Translations under genes and position numbers: made by a program
Notes under the pieces: generated by a model
Databases searched by the model: none
What the model saw: only the letters and a program-made list of their open reading frames with translations
Told to the model about the DNA's origin: nothing
Part shown: positions 53,174 through 61,356 of the stretch, piece after piece
How the letters are laid out: every line of letters starts with the position of its first letter
How positions within the stretch are numbered: position 1 is the first letter of the stretch
Source: Spirochaetota bacterium
GTDB taxonomy: Bacteria > Spirochaetota > UBA4802 > JAGODF01
NCBI GenBank assembly: GCA_029974015.1
Contig: JARKUF010000010.1
Span: 62,001 to 126,000, forward strand
Direction: 5' to 3'
DNA length: 64,000 nucleotides

Positions 53174-53621
53174 TGCGACACACCTCCCTATAGGGTATTC
53201 CCGTCTCCGGGTCCGCGAGCTCCCCGTCGAGCTCCAGAAGATGCTTCATAACAAAGGGGCGCGAAGGTATCCCCGGGTGCGGCAGGACCAGGTCCCTACC
53301 CCGACACACATCGGCGCCATACAGAAGGATGTCGAGGTCGATGGTCCTTGGGCCTTTCGGCACGCCGCGTAGGCGCCCAAGCTTTTCTTCGATTGCCTGG
53401 AGGCGGGCCAGCAGTTCCTGCGCCGCCAGGTCGGTCCCGATCATCACAGCCTGGTTGAGAAACCGGGGCTGGTCCGTAAAATCCACGGGTTCCGTTTCCT
53501 CAATGGAACTCGCGGCGAAGACCGTGATGCCCGGCGTAGCAGAAAGCTCCTTCAGTGCCCGGGACAGGAAGTCCCGGCGGTCCCCCAGGTTCGACCCCAT
53601 GCCGATGAAAGCCCTGACCAC
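53148..53621 (-). CDS. folK: 2-amino-4-hydroxy-6-hydroxymethyldihydropteridine pyrophosphokinase
   Basis: The 157-residue HPPK has AFIGMGSNLGDRRDFLSRAL at the N-terminus, the GPRTIDLDILLYG signature (residues about 88-100) with the two metal aspartates, and LPHPGIPSRPFVMKHLLELD at the end. It pyrophosphorylates the pterin substrate in folate synthesis. The probable start is GTG 53621, two bases after the stop of the DnaC-like gene; a later ATG would cut the first beta strand. The three genes dnaC-like, folK and panB overlap or nearly touch, forming one operon. Confidence 0.93.
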   Translation of the reverse strand: MVRAFIGMGSNLGDRRDFLSRALKELSATPGITVFAASSIEETEPVDFTDQPRFLNQAVMIGTDLAAQELLARLQAIEEKLGRLRGVPKGPRTIDLDILLYGADVCRGRDLVLPHPGIPSRPFVMKHLLELDGELADPETGIPYREVCRNGSNKKHQ

Positions 53622-53623
53622 CG

Positions 53624-54436
53624 CTACAGCCTGTCCCGGTAATCGGGGCCGGTGATCTCCATTATGCGGCACATCTCCTTTATCCGGGAAAGGATCCTCC
53701 CTCCGGCAATCTCCGTGAGGGCCTTCAGGGGATTGATATTGGATGTGAAAATGGTGAACTTCTCCGCTTCGTACCGGGCGTCCACCAGATTGTAGAGGGT
53801 CTCCTGCTCCCATGGAGAATCCCTCTGGGTGCCGAAATCGTCCACCACCAGGATGTCCGCCTCGGCGAACTCCTTCTCGATTGCGTTTCCCATACCGTAG
53901 GTGACCGACTCCACATTGAAAGTGGAACGGATCCTCTGGAAAAATCCCCGGGATATCTTGATGTAGCGCCCCTCCACGGCATGTCGAGTTATCAGTTCCG
54001 TAAGAATGATCGTGGACAGGAGGGTCTTCCCCGTGCCGGGATTTCCCCACAGGTAGAGGCCCTTGTCTACGTCGGGAAAGCGGCGGATGATGTCGTACGC
54101 CGCCGATTTCGCCGCCTCGCCCAACTTGTTGCGCGATTCGTATTCATTGATGAAACGCCATCTGTATTTTTTGTCGATGCCGGAACGGGCGTAAATCTCC
54201 TTTGCCTGGTCGATCTTCATCCTCGTCTCCCGGCAAGGGCACTCCTTGATGCCGCCATCGAATATATAGTAGGGATCTTCGCCTCCGCAGGAGCAGCGGT
54301 TGAGCACGCACCTGGGACACGGCGACATGGCGTCGCCGCTGGCCTGCTCGTAATAGGGGTTCCTGATGATCCCCGTGTGGTCGCAGAAGGCGCAGTATCT
54401 GCTTTCCCGTTTTTCAAGCTCGTGCCGTTTCTGCAT
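53624..54436 (-). CDS. DnaC/IstB-type AAA+ ATPase with N-terminal zinc-binding region
   Basis: A 270-residue helicase-loader-like ATPase. Residues 15-70 carry cysteine pairs (CAFCDH, CPRCVLNRCSC, CPC) that would bind zinc, a layout known from DnaC-type proteins of Gram-positive and related bacteria. The ATPase domain has Walker A WGNPGTGKT, Walker B ILVVDDFG and a sensor FTSNINPLKAL with ILSRIKEMC (Arg finger region). It probably loads the replicative helicase. It precedes folK and panB in one minus-strand operon, six bases after the cytochrome gene. Confidence 0.9.
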   Translation of the reverse strand: MQKRHELEKRESRYCAFCDHTGIIRNPYYEQASGDAMSPCPRCVLNRCSCGGEDPYYIFDGGIKECPCRETRMKIDQAKEIYARSGIDKKYRWRFINEYESRNKLGEAAKSAAYDIIRRFPDVDKGLYLWGNPGTGKTLLSTIILTELITRHAVEGRYIKISRGFFQRIRSTFNVESVTYGMGNAIEKEFAEADILVVDDFGTQRDSPWEQETLYNLVDARYEAEKFTIFTSNINPLKALTEIAGGRILSRIKEMCRIMEITGPDYRDRL

Positions 54437-54442
54437 GGCCCC

Positions 54443-55801
54443 TCAGAGGGTAATTTTCTTCCCCGCCTCCGCCATGACCGTCACGGGAAGGCGGAGCTTC
54501 CCGGTCCCGAGAAGTTTGTCCACCAGCTCCTGGGATGCGCTCATGTACAGGAGCCGCGCTTTCACCGTCACCGAAGCCGACGCCCTGCCAGGAAGAGTAT
54601 ATATCTCTTCCAGGGAACCCAGGGGAGGCACCCGTCGGTCCCGAAGGACCTCGCGGGCCTTGGCGATGTTGTCCACTCTATTGCCCTTCCCATCTCCGAA
54701 GACGGTGTTAAACACGATGGAGCCCGCGGGGAGATACCCCTGGCGGTCCGCCACGCCGGAGGAGAGGAGGGTTTTCCCGGAGGGGTCCTTCACCACCACC
54801 TCTAACCACATCTGCCGCACGTCCGTAAGGCCCGTGGGAAGATAGTGCCCGGCCCCGGTGTTTTTCACCGTTACGACGATTTTCCCCTCCCGGAGCTTCG
54901 ACCCGTCGATGACAAGCTCTGCGGCGTGCTTCAGGCGCTCCTCCGCCATCTTGCTTTTGACCGTGTCGCCGTGCATGGAGGGCAAGGTCCTGTTTCCCCC
55001 CACAAAGTAGTGGGTATAAATATGCTCCCGACGGGGCCCGCCATCCGCGGCAGCGCCGGGGTTCTTGGGTCTGGGTGTGGATCCCGTGGCTGGGACGCCG
55101 GGACGATGATACATGTGGCATCCCTGACAGGTCACCCGCTTTGCCGGGTCGGTGGAATTATAGGGGCCCTTGCTCCACTCCCCATAGGTGTTTTCGAGCT
55201 TCGTTCCGAAGACCGTGTGCCGCACATCGTGGCAGACCCCGCACATTTCGGAGGAGGTGTGAAATTCCGAGAATTCGCTTTTATGGAAATCCGATTCCGA
55301 ATCTTTGAAAGGGCCCCGCTTAGTGCCGGGATTGGCCTCTCCGTGGCCCGGATCTAACTTAAACTGGCAATTATAAATGGCGTAGGCCCCCGTGACGGAG
55401 TGGCAAAAGTCGCACTGGATTCCCCGTTTGCCGATCTCCGGAATCTTCTCCGGGTTGTCCCTTTCCTGGGACACCTTCCGGGGAAAGCCTGAGAAAAAAC
55501 CTACAGGAGTATGGCATTTCACGCACGATTCCGCCTCGGCAAGCTCGTCGGCGTTTGTGAGGCCCTGGAGATAATGGAAGGCCGCGGCTCGGTAGAGTCC
55601 GTCCACATGGGCGAGATTGTGCATGGAATTCTTCCACTGCTCGTAAATTTCGCCGTGACACCCGCCGCAGGTATCCGGGCCGACGAAGCGCGAAAGTTCG
55701 AAATGTTGGACTTTTGAACAGGAAAACGTCGCCAGAAAATAGGCAAGGCAGAGGGCGATGACGATTGTCGCCGGGGACTTGATCGATATCGGTTTTTTCA
55801 T
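54443..55801 (-). CDS. Pentaheme cytochrome c lipoprotein
   Basis: The 452-residue protein has a lipoprotein signal (LATFSC, Cys 28) and five CxxCH haem sites at residues 45, 93, 130, 187 and 225 (CGGCH, CVKCH, CDFCH, CGVCH, CQGCH). Histidines in between (HNLAH, HKSEF, HTSS) could be distal ligands. It resembles cytochrome c554-like multihaem proteins. After residue about 280 an immunoglobulin-like beta domain follows (KIVVTVKNTGAGHYLPTG, MWLEVVVKDPSGKTLLSSGV). It should carry electrons at the outer face of a membrane. CGGAG precedes the ATG. It heads the minus-strand operon with the dnaC-like, folK and panB genes, six bases upstream of the first of these, although the functions differ. Confidence 0.92.
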   Translation of the reverse strand: MKKPISIKSPATIVIALCLAYFLATFSCSKVQHFELSRFVGPDTCGGCHGEIYEQWKNSMHNLAHVDGLYRAAAFHYLQGLTNADELAEAESCVKCHTPVGFFSGFPRKVSQERDNPEKIPEIGKRGIQCDFCHSVTGAYAIYNCQFKLDPGHGEANPGTKRGPFKDSESDFHKSEFSEFHTSSEMCGVCHDVRHTVFGTKLENTYGEWSKGPYNSTDPAKRVTCQGCHMYHRPGVPATGSTPRPKNPGAAADGGPRREHIYTHYFVGGNRTLPSMHGDTVKSKMAEERLKHAAELVIDGSKLREGKIVVTVKNTGAGHYLPTGLTDVRQMWLEVVVKDPSGKTLLSSGVADRQGYLPAGSIVFNTVFGDGKGNRVDNIAKAREVLRDRRVPPLGSLEEIYTLPGRASASVTVKARLLYMSASQELVDKLLGTGKLRLPVTVMAEAGKKITL

Positions 55802-55856
55802 GATTCACTCCGGAAGATAGCTTGACCGCATCAGGTTACAGAACGGGCGAAATTGC

Positions 55857-55997
55857 TCAAGAACTTTTTTCATCCATCCAGCGGTTGATGCCGGCAATTC
55901 GGTCGATGGCGTCGTCCACCCATTCGTTGTAGGGATGGCAGTTTATCACCCCGGCGAACTCCTCCTTTGCGCGGGACAGGCGCCCCCGACGACGACT
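55857..55997 (-). pseudogene. C-terminal fragment of an unidentified gene
   Basis: A stop-to-stop frame of 46 codons reads RAKEEFAGVINCHPYNEWVD then DAIDRIAGINRWMDEKSS before TGA. The balanced, folded-looking composition suggests the tail of a real protein. There is no start codon or ribosome site. The gap 55802-56042 holds nothing else I recognise. Confidence 0.35.
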
Positions 55998-56042
55998 TCA
56001 GAAAATGGAAAAAATCATGAAAATCCGTATGTAGCGGCGTAA

Positions 56043-56240
56043 TTACTCCTCGATCGCCTGGGCTGTTTCTTCTTCGGCGGTCGTGGCGTCGTCCGTTTCT
56101 TCCGGAGAGACCTCGGCCGTGGGGTCTTCTTCGGCCCCGTCAAGGTGACGTTCGGACTTCTTTTTCAGCTTTTCCTCTTTTTTCTTTTTCTTTTCGATTT
56201 CCTTGCGCCGCTTCTCGCTGCGGTATTTGTTCGGTTTCAC
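56043..56240 (-). CDS. Small highly charged protein (Lys/Glu-rich)
   Basis: This 65-residue protein starts at GTG 56240, preceded by AAGGAGAAAAA. Its first half is strongly basic (KPNKYRSEKRRKEIEKKKKK) and its second half acidic with Thr and Ala. Similar small proteins starting with KP.KYRSEKRRKEL are common beside cold-shock or RNA-related genes in diverse bacteria, with no assigned function. A disordered RNA- or ribosome-associated protein is a guess. It lies about 150 bases downstream of the cold-shock gene on the same strand, after that gene's terminator. Confidence 0.7.
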   Translation of the reverse strand: MKPNKYRSEKRRKEIEKKKKKEEKLKKKSERHLDGAEEDPTAEVSPEETDDATTAEEETAQAIEE

Positions 56241-56337
56241 TTTTTCTCCTTTTTCGAATGATTTTTCCCGGAAAGATGAGGCCGCCGGGCGGCCATTCCG
56301 CCAATATTCCCAAAAACTGAACCAAAGGCCGATGTAT

Positions 56338-56364
56338 AAAAAAGCCCGGCCGCACGGCCGGGCT
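56338..56364 (-). terminator. Terminator of the cold-shock gene
   Basis: A 10-bp GC stem (56343-56352 with 56355-56364) followed on the minus strand by six T. Confidence 0.88.
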
Positions 56365-56387
56365 CTTGGGTTGCAAGGCAGGTCTGG

Positions 56388-56588
56388 TTATATAACAGAA
56401 ACCCTGGCTGCCCTGAGGCCCTTTTCGCTCTTTTCAATTTCGAACTGGACCCTGGCGCCTTCAGCAAGGGTTTTGAAGCCTTCGGCCTGAATGCTTGAAT
56501 GATGGACGAAAATCTCGCGCCCGTCTTCGGCGGTAATGAAACCGAAACCCTTTTGATCGCTGAACCACTTTACTGTACCCTGTGTCAT
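56388..56588 (-). CDS. csp: Cold-shock-domain protein
   Basis: A 66-residue CSD protein with RNP1 KGFGFI (residues about 14-19) and RNP2-type IFVHHSSI, preceded by GTVKWFSDQ. It binds single-stranded nucleic acid and probably melts RNA structure. The length is typical. A consensus-like promoter at 56716-56743 implies a 5' leader of about 120 bases, the usual length for cspA-type messages whose leader folds differently in the cold. Confidence 0.95.
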   Translation of the reverse strand: MTQGTVKWFSDQKGFGFITAEDGREIFVHHSSIQAEGFKTLAEGARVQFEIEKSEKGLRAARVSVI

Positions 56589-56715
56589 GCTGCAAACTCC
56601 TGATGTTGTAATACGGGCCGAGGCCCCACCGAATACTTCAATAACATCCTATTTTATTCACCCGGAAAAATGAGGGGAAAGCCAGAAGGTTACCAAGTAA
56701 GTATTCAATACAGCC

Positions 56716-56743
56716 ATCCTACACCCGGGGTATTTTTTGTCAA
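56716..56743 (-). promoter_or_regulatory. Promoter of the cold-shock gene
   Basis: On the minus strand TTGACA (56738-56743) and TAGGAT (56716-56721) are 16 bases apart, with TG just before the -10. It leaves a leader of roughly 120 bases before the ATG at 56588. Confidence 0.6.
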
Positions 56744-56867
56744 TACTTAAACATTTTTACACAACCCCCTCGAAGGGACAGGCCTGTTTTTTTATTTACA
56801 AATACTGCTTCTTTTGGTCTTCTGACAGAGTTCTTCTCTTCATCCAGTGCACTGATCGGGCATTCCA

Positions 56868-58145
56868 ATGAAATTTATAGTCAATCCATCGCGCCTGGGC
56901 GGCGCCGTCCCCATTCCGCCTTCAAAATCCCACACCATTCGCGCCCTCGTCTTAGGCCTCCTGGCCCGGGGGGAAAGCGTGATACGGGCCCCCCTTGTAT
57001 CGTCGGACACTCTTTCCTGCCTTTCCATGGTGGAAAAATTCGGCGCCCGGATAAAGCGGGAGGATGACCGCTGGCGCATCCACGGCACCGGCGGCGTGCT
57101 CGCCTTCCCAGACGACGTGGTGGACGTGGGCAATTCCGGCACCACCCTCTACATCGGTCTGGGCATAGCCTCCCTCCTGGATGGGATTACGGTTTTCACC
57201 GGAGACCGCCAAATTCGAAGCAGGCCAGCGCTGGGCCTTCTGAAATCACTGAACGACCTGGGTGGGAAAGGGCGCTCCACGCGTAACAACGGCCGGCCCC
57301 CCCTCGTGATAGAAGGCCCCCTGCGGGGGGGCGAAACGGTGCTGGAAGCGGTGACCTCCCAATACCTCACCTCCCTCCTGATCGCGGCCCCCCTTGCGTC
57401 GGGAAATTCGCTGATAAAAGTCCCCCTCCTCTACGAGGCCCCCTATGTTTCCATGACCCTCCGGTGGCTTGAGCGCCTGGGAATCCGGTACGAGGGAGCG
57501 GACGATTACAGCGAATTCAGGATACCCGGCGGACAGGCATACCGCCCCTTCGACGAATACATCCCGGCCGATTTTTCCTCTGCTGCCTTCTTTCTCACCG
57601 CCGCCGCGGTGACGGGATGCGAACTGGAGCTCTCGGGCCTCGATTTCACGGACAGCCAGGGAGACAGGGAAGCGGCTATCATCCTGGAAAAAATGGGGGC
57701 CGTCTTGAAAATAGACAAACGTTCGATAACTATAAAAGGTGGACAACTCCGGGGCGGCCATTTCGACCTCAACGCCATTCCCGATGCCCTCCCGGCCCTC
57801 GCCGTGGCTGCCTGTTTCGCCAGGGGGGAAACCAGGCTTGTCAACGTTCCCCAGGCGAGGCTCAAGGAAACCGACAGAATTCATGTCATGGCCCGTGAAC
57901 TTTCAAAAATGGGAGGAAAAGCAGAGGAACTTCCCGACGGCCTGGTGATACGGGGCGCCCCCCTCCGCGGGACAGAAGTTGACGGCCACGGCGACCACCG
58001 GATCGTCATGGCACTTGCAGTGGCCGGGCTGGGGGCCTCCGGGTCAACAGCCGTTTCGACGGCGGAATCGGCGGCGGTAACCTTTCCAAACTTCCTGGAA
58101 CTGATGCAGTCAGCAGGGGCGGCTATCACACTGGAGAAGGAGTAA
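56868..58145 (+). CDS. aroA: 3-phosphoshikimate 1-carboxyvinyltransferase (EPSP synthase)
   Basis: The 425-residue EPSPS has the N-terminal PPSKSHTIRALVLGLLA, the GNSGTTLYIGLG phosphoenolpyruvate loop, GDRQIRSRP, SQYLTSLLIAAPLA, and LKETDRIHVMARELSKMGG with GDHRIVMALAVAGL. It joins shikimate-3-phosphate to phosphoenolpyruvate in chorismate synthesis. All of the usual catalytic regions are present. The ribosome site is poor. The aroH gene follows after three bases, so the two steps flanking chorismate are encoded together. Confidence 0.97.
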   Translation: MKFIVNPSRLGGAVPIPPSKSHTIRALVLGLLARGESVIRAPLVSSDTLSCLSMVEKFGARIKREDDRWRIHGTGGVLAFPDDVVDVGNSGTTLYIGLGIASLLDGITVFTGDRQIRSRPALGLLKSLNDLGGKGRSTRNNGRPPLVIEGPLRGGETVLEAVTSQYLTSLLIAAPLASGNSLIKVPLLYEAPYVSMTLRWLERLGIRYEGADDYSEFRIPGGQAYRPFDEYIPADFSSAAFFLTAAAVTGCELELSGLDFTDSQGDREAAIILEKMGAVLKIDKRSITIKGGQLRGGHFDLNAIPDALPALAVAACFARGETRLVNVPQARLKETDRIHVMARELSKMGGKAEELPDGLVIRGAPLRGTEVDGHGDHRIVMALAVAGLGASGSTAVSTAESAAVTFPNFLELMQSAGAAITLEKE

Positions 58146-58148
58146 AAA

Positions 58149-58544
58149 ATGGCGGTACGTGGAATACGCGGGGCCACTTCGGTGGACTCAAACACCCGTG
58201 AACAGATCATCTCGCGGACGATAGAGCTTCTCGATGCGCTCTTGGAAAAAAACAAAATACCCCTCGAGGAAGTGGCGTCGGCGATATTCTCCGTCACGGA
58301 CGATATTGACGCCGAATTCCCCGCCGTGGGAGCAAGAAAGCTCGGCTGGATATATACGCCCCTGTTCTGCACAAGGGAGATACCGGTCCAAAAATCGCTG
58401 AACCGCTGTATCAGGGTGCTTCTTCACGTGAACACGGAAAAGCGCCAGGAGGAGATGGTACACCTTTATCTCCATGAGGCGGAGAAACTCCGCCCCGACC
58501 TCGACCACAGGGCAAGGGACAGGTACTACCGTTCCAATGCATGA
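58149..58544 (+). CDS. aroH: Chorismate mutase, AroH type
   Basis: A 131-residue AroH-class (trimeric, Bacillus-type) mutase. It has VRGIRGATSVDSNTREQI at the N-terminus, FSVTDDIDAEFPAVGARKLG, PLFCTREIPVQKSLNRCIRV and VLLHVNTEKRQEEMVHLYL, which include the active-site arginines and the Glu/Cys pair. It converts chorismate to prephenate for phenylalanine and tyrosine. GGAG lies just before the ATG, in the end of aroA. Confidence 0.95.
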   Translation: MAVRGIRGATSVDSNTREQIISRTIELLDALLEKNKIPLEEVASAIFSVTDDIDAEFPAVGARKLGWIYTPLFCTREIPVQKSLNRCIRVLLHVNTEKRQEEMVHLYLHEAEKLRPDLDHRARDRYYRSNA

Positions 58545-58635
58545 CGCAAGGATTTTTATTGACTTTTTGCGCCCTGGCCTTATGGTGTTTGCGCTTGCGG
58601 CATTCCCCCGCAATCTTTATGGGAACTTCCGGCTT

Positions 58636-58685
58636 ACTCAGGGCTCGGGTTTTTCCTCCCGCCGCAGGCGGCGGGAGGACCTGAT
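58636..58685. repeat. Hairpin related to the dispersed palindromic element
   Basis: A 12-bp perfect stem (58654-58665 with 58668-58679) with a two-base loop follows CTTACTCAGGGCTCGGG, a relative of the CATACTCAGGACTTGGG core. It probably also ends aroA-aroH transcription. Confidence 0.55.
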
Positions 58686-58734
58686 AAGCTGATGTTGTCT
58701 TACTTATATGAAAAGAAAAACGGAGAGAATACCA

Positions 58735-59277
58735 ATGAAGAGATTTGCAATCCTTTCTTTCATACTCATTCTTATTTCCGGACTCGGCTACTGCCGTAAC
58801 GAGGAGAGCCGCCCCCCCGATGTGGTGTGGGTTCCGACGCCCCAGGAGGTGGTGGAAAAGATGCTCGAAATGGCCCGTGTCAAGGCCGGAGACGTAGTGT
58901 ACGACCTCGGATGCGGAGACGGCCGTATCGTCGTCACAGCCGCGAAGAAGTTCGGCGTCCGCGCCTACGGGTTCGACATTGACCCCCAGAGAATCAAGGA
59001 CTCCCTGGAAAACGTTGAGCGGAACAATATGGGGCATCTGGTGACCATCCTACAGAAGGACATATTCACCCTTGACCTGACCCCGGCCAATGTAATCACG
59101 CTCTATCTGCTCCCCCAGCTCAATGTGAAGCTTATACCCCAGCTTAAAAAACTCCGGCCCGGCTGCCGCATCGTCTCCCACGACTTCGACATGGCAGGCG
59201 TGCGCCCCAAGCAGGTGGTGGAAGTGGGAAATCACACAATATATCTATGGGAAACCCCGCTTCAGTTCGAGAAATAA
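58735..59277 (+). CDS. Exported SAM-dependent methyltransferase
   Basis: The 180-residue protein starts with a signal peptide (FAILSFILILISGLGYC, possible lipobox) and continues as a class I methyltransferase. It has VPTPQEVVEKMLEMARV, the SAM motif VYDLGCGDGRIVV, the acidic motif GFDIDPQRI and LTPANVITLYLLPQLN with SHDFDM. Related exported methyltransferases are widespread but their substrate is unknown. Work outside the cytoplasm is puzzling because SAM is not normally found there. ATG 58735 is preferred to 58708 because GGAGAGAATACCA lies directly upstream. Confidence 0.78.
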   Translation: MKRFAILSFILILISGLGYCRNEESRPPDVVWVPTPQEVVEKMLEMARVKAGDVVYDLGCGDGRIVVTAAKKFGVRAYGFDIDPQRIKDSLENVERNNMGHLVTILQKDIFTLDLTPANVITLYLLPQLNVKLIPQLKKLRPGCRIVSHDFDMAGVRPKQVVEVGNHTIYLWETPLQFEK

Positions 59278-59296
59278 AAGCGCCCTGGGCCATTGT

Positions 59297-60205
59297 TCAG
59301 TAGAACCCCGCGGGGTCCTGCTGCTCACCTCCCCCTGGTGACCGCAATGCCGATACCCGATTGATCCAATGCGGCCGCTGGTTCCTCCACTGCGGAATCT
59401 GTGCATTGTAGTTTATCGATTGTTCCACTTCTAACAACAGGGTCGCAAGCTCGCCGAGGGTGTTCGCTCCATTGACCCGCTGAAGCCACTGCGGCCTCCT
59501 CGCGGCGAGCCAATGCTGGGATTGGGCGCTTGCGAGGATTTCCTGTTCGAACTCGAGAAGCAGGATTCTGAGCCTCGGGACGTCGTTTCCCGCGCCTTGG
59601 ACGTCCCGGATCCACGACGTCCTCCTCCCCGGCCATCCGGGGGTCTGGAAACCATACAGAACGCTCGTCTCCAGAGCCACCAGGAGATCGCCGAAACCGC
59701 CCTCAACACGTGGCGCCGCCGCGGGCTCTTCGGTGATGAGGGACCTCACACCGGCGGCCCACTGCGCCCGGGCCCCGCGCCATGAACTGAACTGGGCGCC
59801 GAAGAGAATAGATGTTTCCAGTTCCAACAAGAGCCGGGCGAATTGCGACACCGTAGAAACGCCCCGGGCCTCGTTGACCCAGGAGGGACGCCGCACGGAC
59901 CAGCGCGCCTCGTGGGCCGACGGTACAATTTCCGATTCGAATTCCACCATCAGTCCGGCAAGATCCAGGGGGATTTCCCCTGCCCTGATAACATCGTTAA
60001 TCCAGGAAACTCTGCGCTGCATCCAGCGCGGTGAAAGATACTGGGAGGTTACGCTGCTTTCCAACTGCAGGAGGTATTTTGCAGCCGCGGAAGCCGAGGC
60101 GGTACTCAGGGCCCCTCCCTCCACCGCCTGTCCCGTTCGGCAGGAGTACACCACGGGCACGATAAGAAGCGCCGCCAGGACCGTGACCGATCTGTGCAAT
60201 TTCAT
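59297..60205 (-). CDS. Lipoprotein with six LLLELE-W-RR-W repeats
   Basis: A 302-residue lipoprotein (signal ending VVYSC) made of six tandem repeats of about 45 residues. Each follows LLLELExSI, a variable AQxxxW and RRxxWIxxV (for example LLVALETSVLYGFQTPGW and LLLEVEQSINYNAQIPQW). The conserved Leu/Glu face and two Trp per unit suggest stacked helical hairpins, a solenoid for protein or peptidoglycan contacts. I do not recognise the family. GGGGGTTTAA precedes the ATG. It converges on the methyltransferase gene with almost no gap. Confidence 0.75.
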   Translation of the reverse strand: MKLHRSVTVLAALLIVPVVYSCRTGQAVEGGALSTASASAAAKYLLQLESSVTSQYLSPRWMQRRVSWINDVIRAGEIPLDLAGLMVEFESEIVPSAHEARWSVRRPSWVNEARGVSTVSQFARLLLELETSILFGAQFSSWRGARAQWAAGVRSLITEEPAAAPRVEGGFGDLLVALETSVLYGFQTPGWPGRRTSWIRDVQGAGNDVPRLRILLLEFEQEILASAQSQHWLAARRPQWLQRVNGANTLGELATLLLEVEQSINYNAQIPQWRNQRPHWINRVSALRSPGGGEQQDPAGFY

Positions 60206-60368
60206 TTAAACCCCCGGATTGAAGTTTTCACACCCGTCCCTCCGGCCTTCAGAGCCGCCTTTTATCAAGTAACGATGGGCGAAGCCATCTATGCCGTTAT
60301 CATGGCACGGGAGGCGCTTTTTTTCAAGCAAAAAGAGAAACAATTGGATTTTGAAGGCGAGGATGGGC

Positions 60369-61169
60369 CTAAAAGTTCCTCCAATAGAACCGCGAGATGG
60401 CTTTCCAGATTCGGCCGCGGATTCCCTCTATTCTCAGGGGGTCCACTTTCAGGTATTCGTAGCTGAAATACCTGTCGTTGAAAAAGAGGGCGCGCGATAG
60501 GGAAATCCGAAGCATGGGAACATCGGACAGGCCATAGGCTGCAAGGCAGTGGCCGCGGAACACCGGTTCATTGTGGGCAAAGCGCCTGGCAACCGTGGTG
60601 TCCTCGTCCTGGAACTCCCGCCCCAGTGATTCCAGAAGGTCCAGGGCCAGGGCTCCGGGCGCCGTTTCCTCTTCCCCCTTCTTCGTCACGACGGAGCTCT
60701 GGACCGATATCAGGGGCCGGGGCCGCCCCTCATCGGGGGCACCAACAGGGCCCACGGCCATCATGGTATGACAGTCGAGGATGAGTTGGACCTCCCCCGT
60801 GGCGATGATTTTTCTGACTGTATCATGGAAGGGCATGTAATACCTCTTCACCATCGCGGCGACGGCAATCTCGTCGGGACAGGTTTTCTCCCCAAAAACC
60901 GGCTTTCCCTGGGACGTAGAGCTCTTCATCACCCAGTCCCCCGGGGCCGGAGACGGCTCACGGTAGGACCTGTCCATATCGACAAACAGCCGGGAAACAT
61001 AGGTATCCACAAGGGCCAGGACTTCGTCCCGGAAGGAAAAAATCGCGTTGGCGCATGCGTCCGATTCGTAGAGGAGGTCGAACCCGCCGAGGGCCTCATA
61101 TCCCGACAGCTCCTCCGGCACCTGGGAGCCTCCGTGGGGCACGATAATGAGAACGGGCAATCGCTTCAT
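60369..61169 (-). CDS. N-formylglutamate amidohydrolase-like protein
   Basis: The 266-residue protein has the N-formylglutamate amidohydrolase (HutG-like) pattern: LIIVPHGGSQVPEEL, SRLFVDMDRSYREP, ILDCHTMMA and a C-terminal helical region. The histidine in DCHTM and the acidic DMDRS motif are the expected zinc ligands. The family cleaves N-formylglutamate at the end of histidine breakdown, or related amides. No hut gene lies nearby, so the substrate here is uncertain. GGGAG lies nine bases before ATG 61169; ATG 61199 is an alternative. Confidence 0.82.
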   Translation of the reverse strand: MKRLPVLIIVPHGGSQVPEELSGYEALGGFDLLYESDACANAIFSFRDEVLALVDTYVSRLFVDMDRSYREPSPAPGDWVMKSSTSQGKPVFGEKTCPDEIAVAAMVKRYYMPFHDTVRKIIATGEVQLILDCHTMMAVGPVGAPDEGRPRPLISVQSSVVTKKGEEETAPGALALDLLESLGREFQDEDTTVARRFAHNEPVFRGHCLAAYGLSDVPMLRISLSRALFFNDRYFSYEYLKVDPLRIEGIRGRIWKAISRFYWRNF

Positions 61170-61356
61170 CGTCGTCACTGCTCCCGGTATTATCAGCATG
61201 AAAATGAAGGGCGGTCAAATCAAATTTTCTACAAAACCCGTGAATCGGCAAGCCGGGTCCCGGCCAATCCCGGTGGAATGGGAGAAAAATTACAGTTGAC
61301 CTGGGGCCACGCGCGGAATATCGATTACCGGCGTACAATGAACATGGAGCGAAGCG

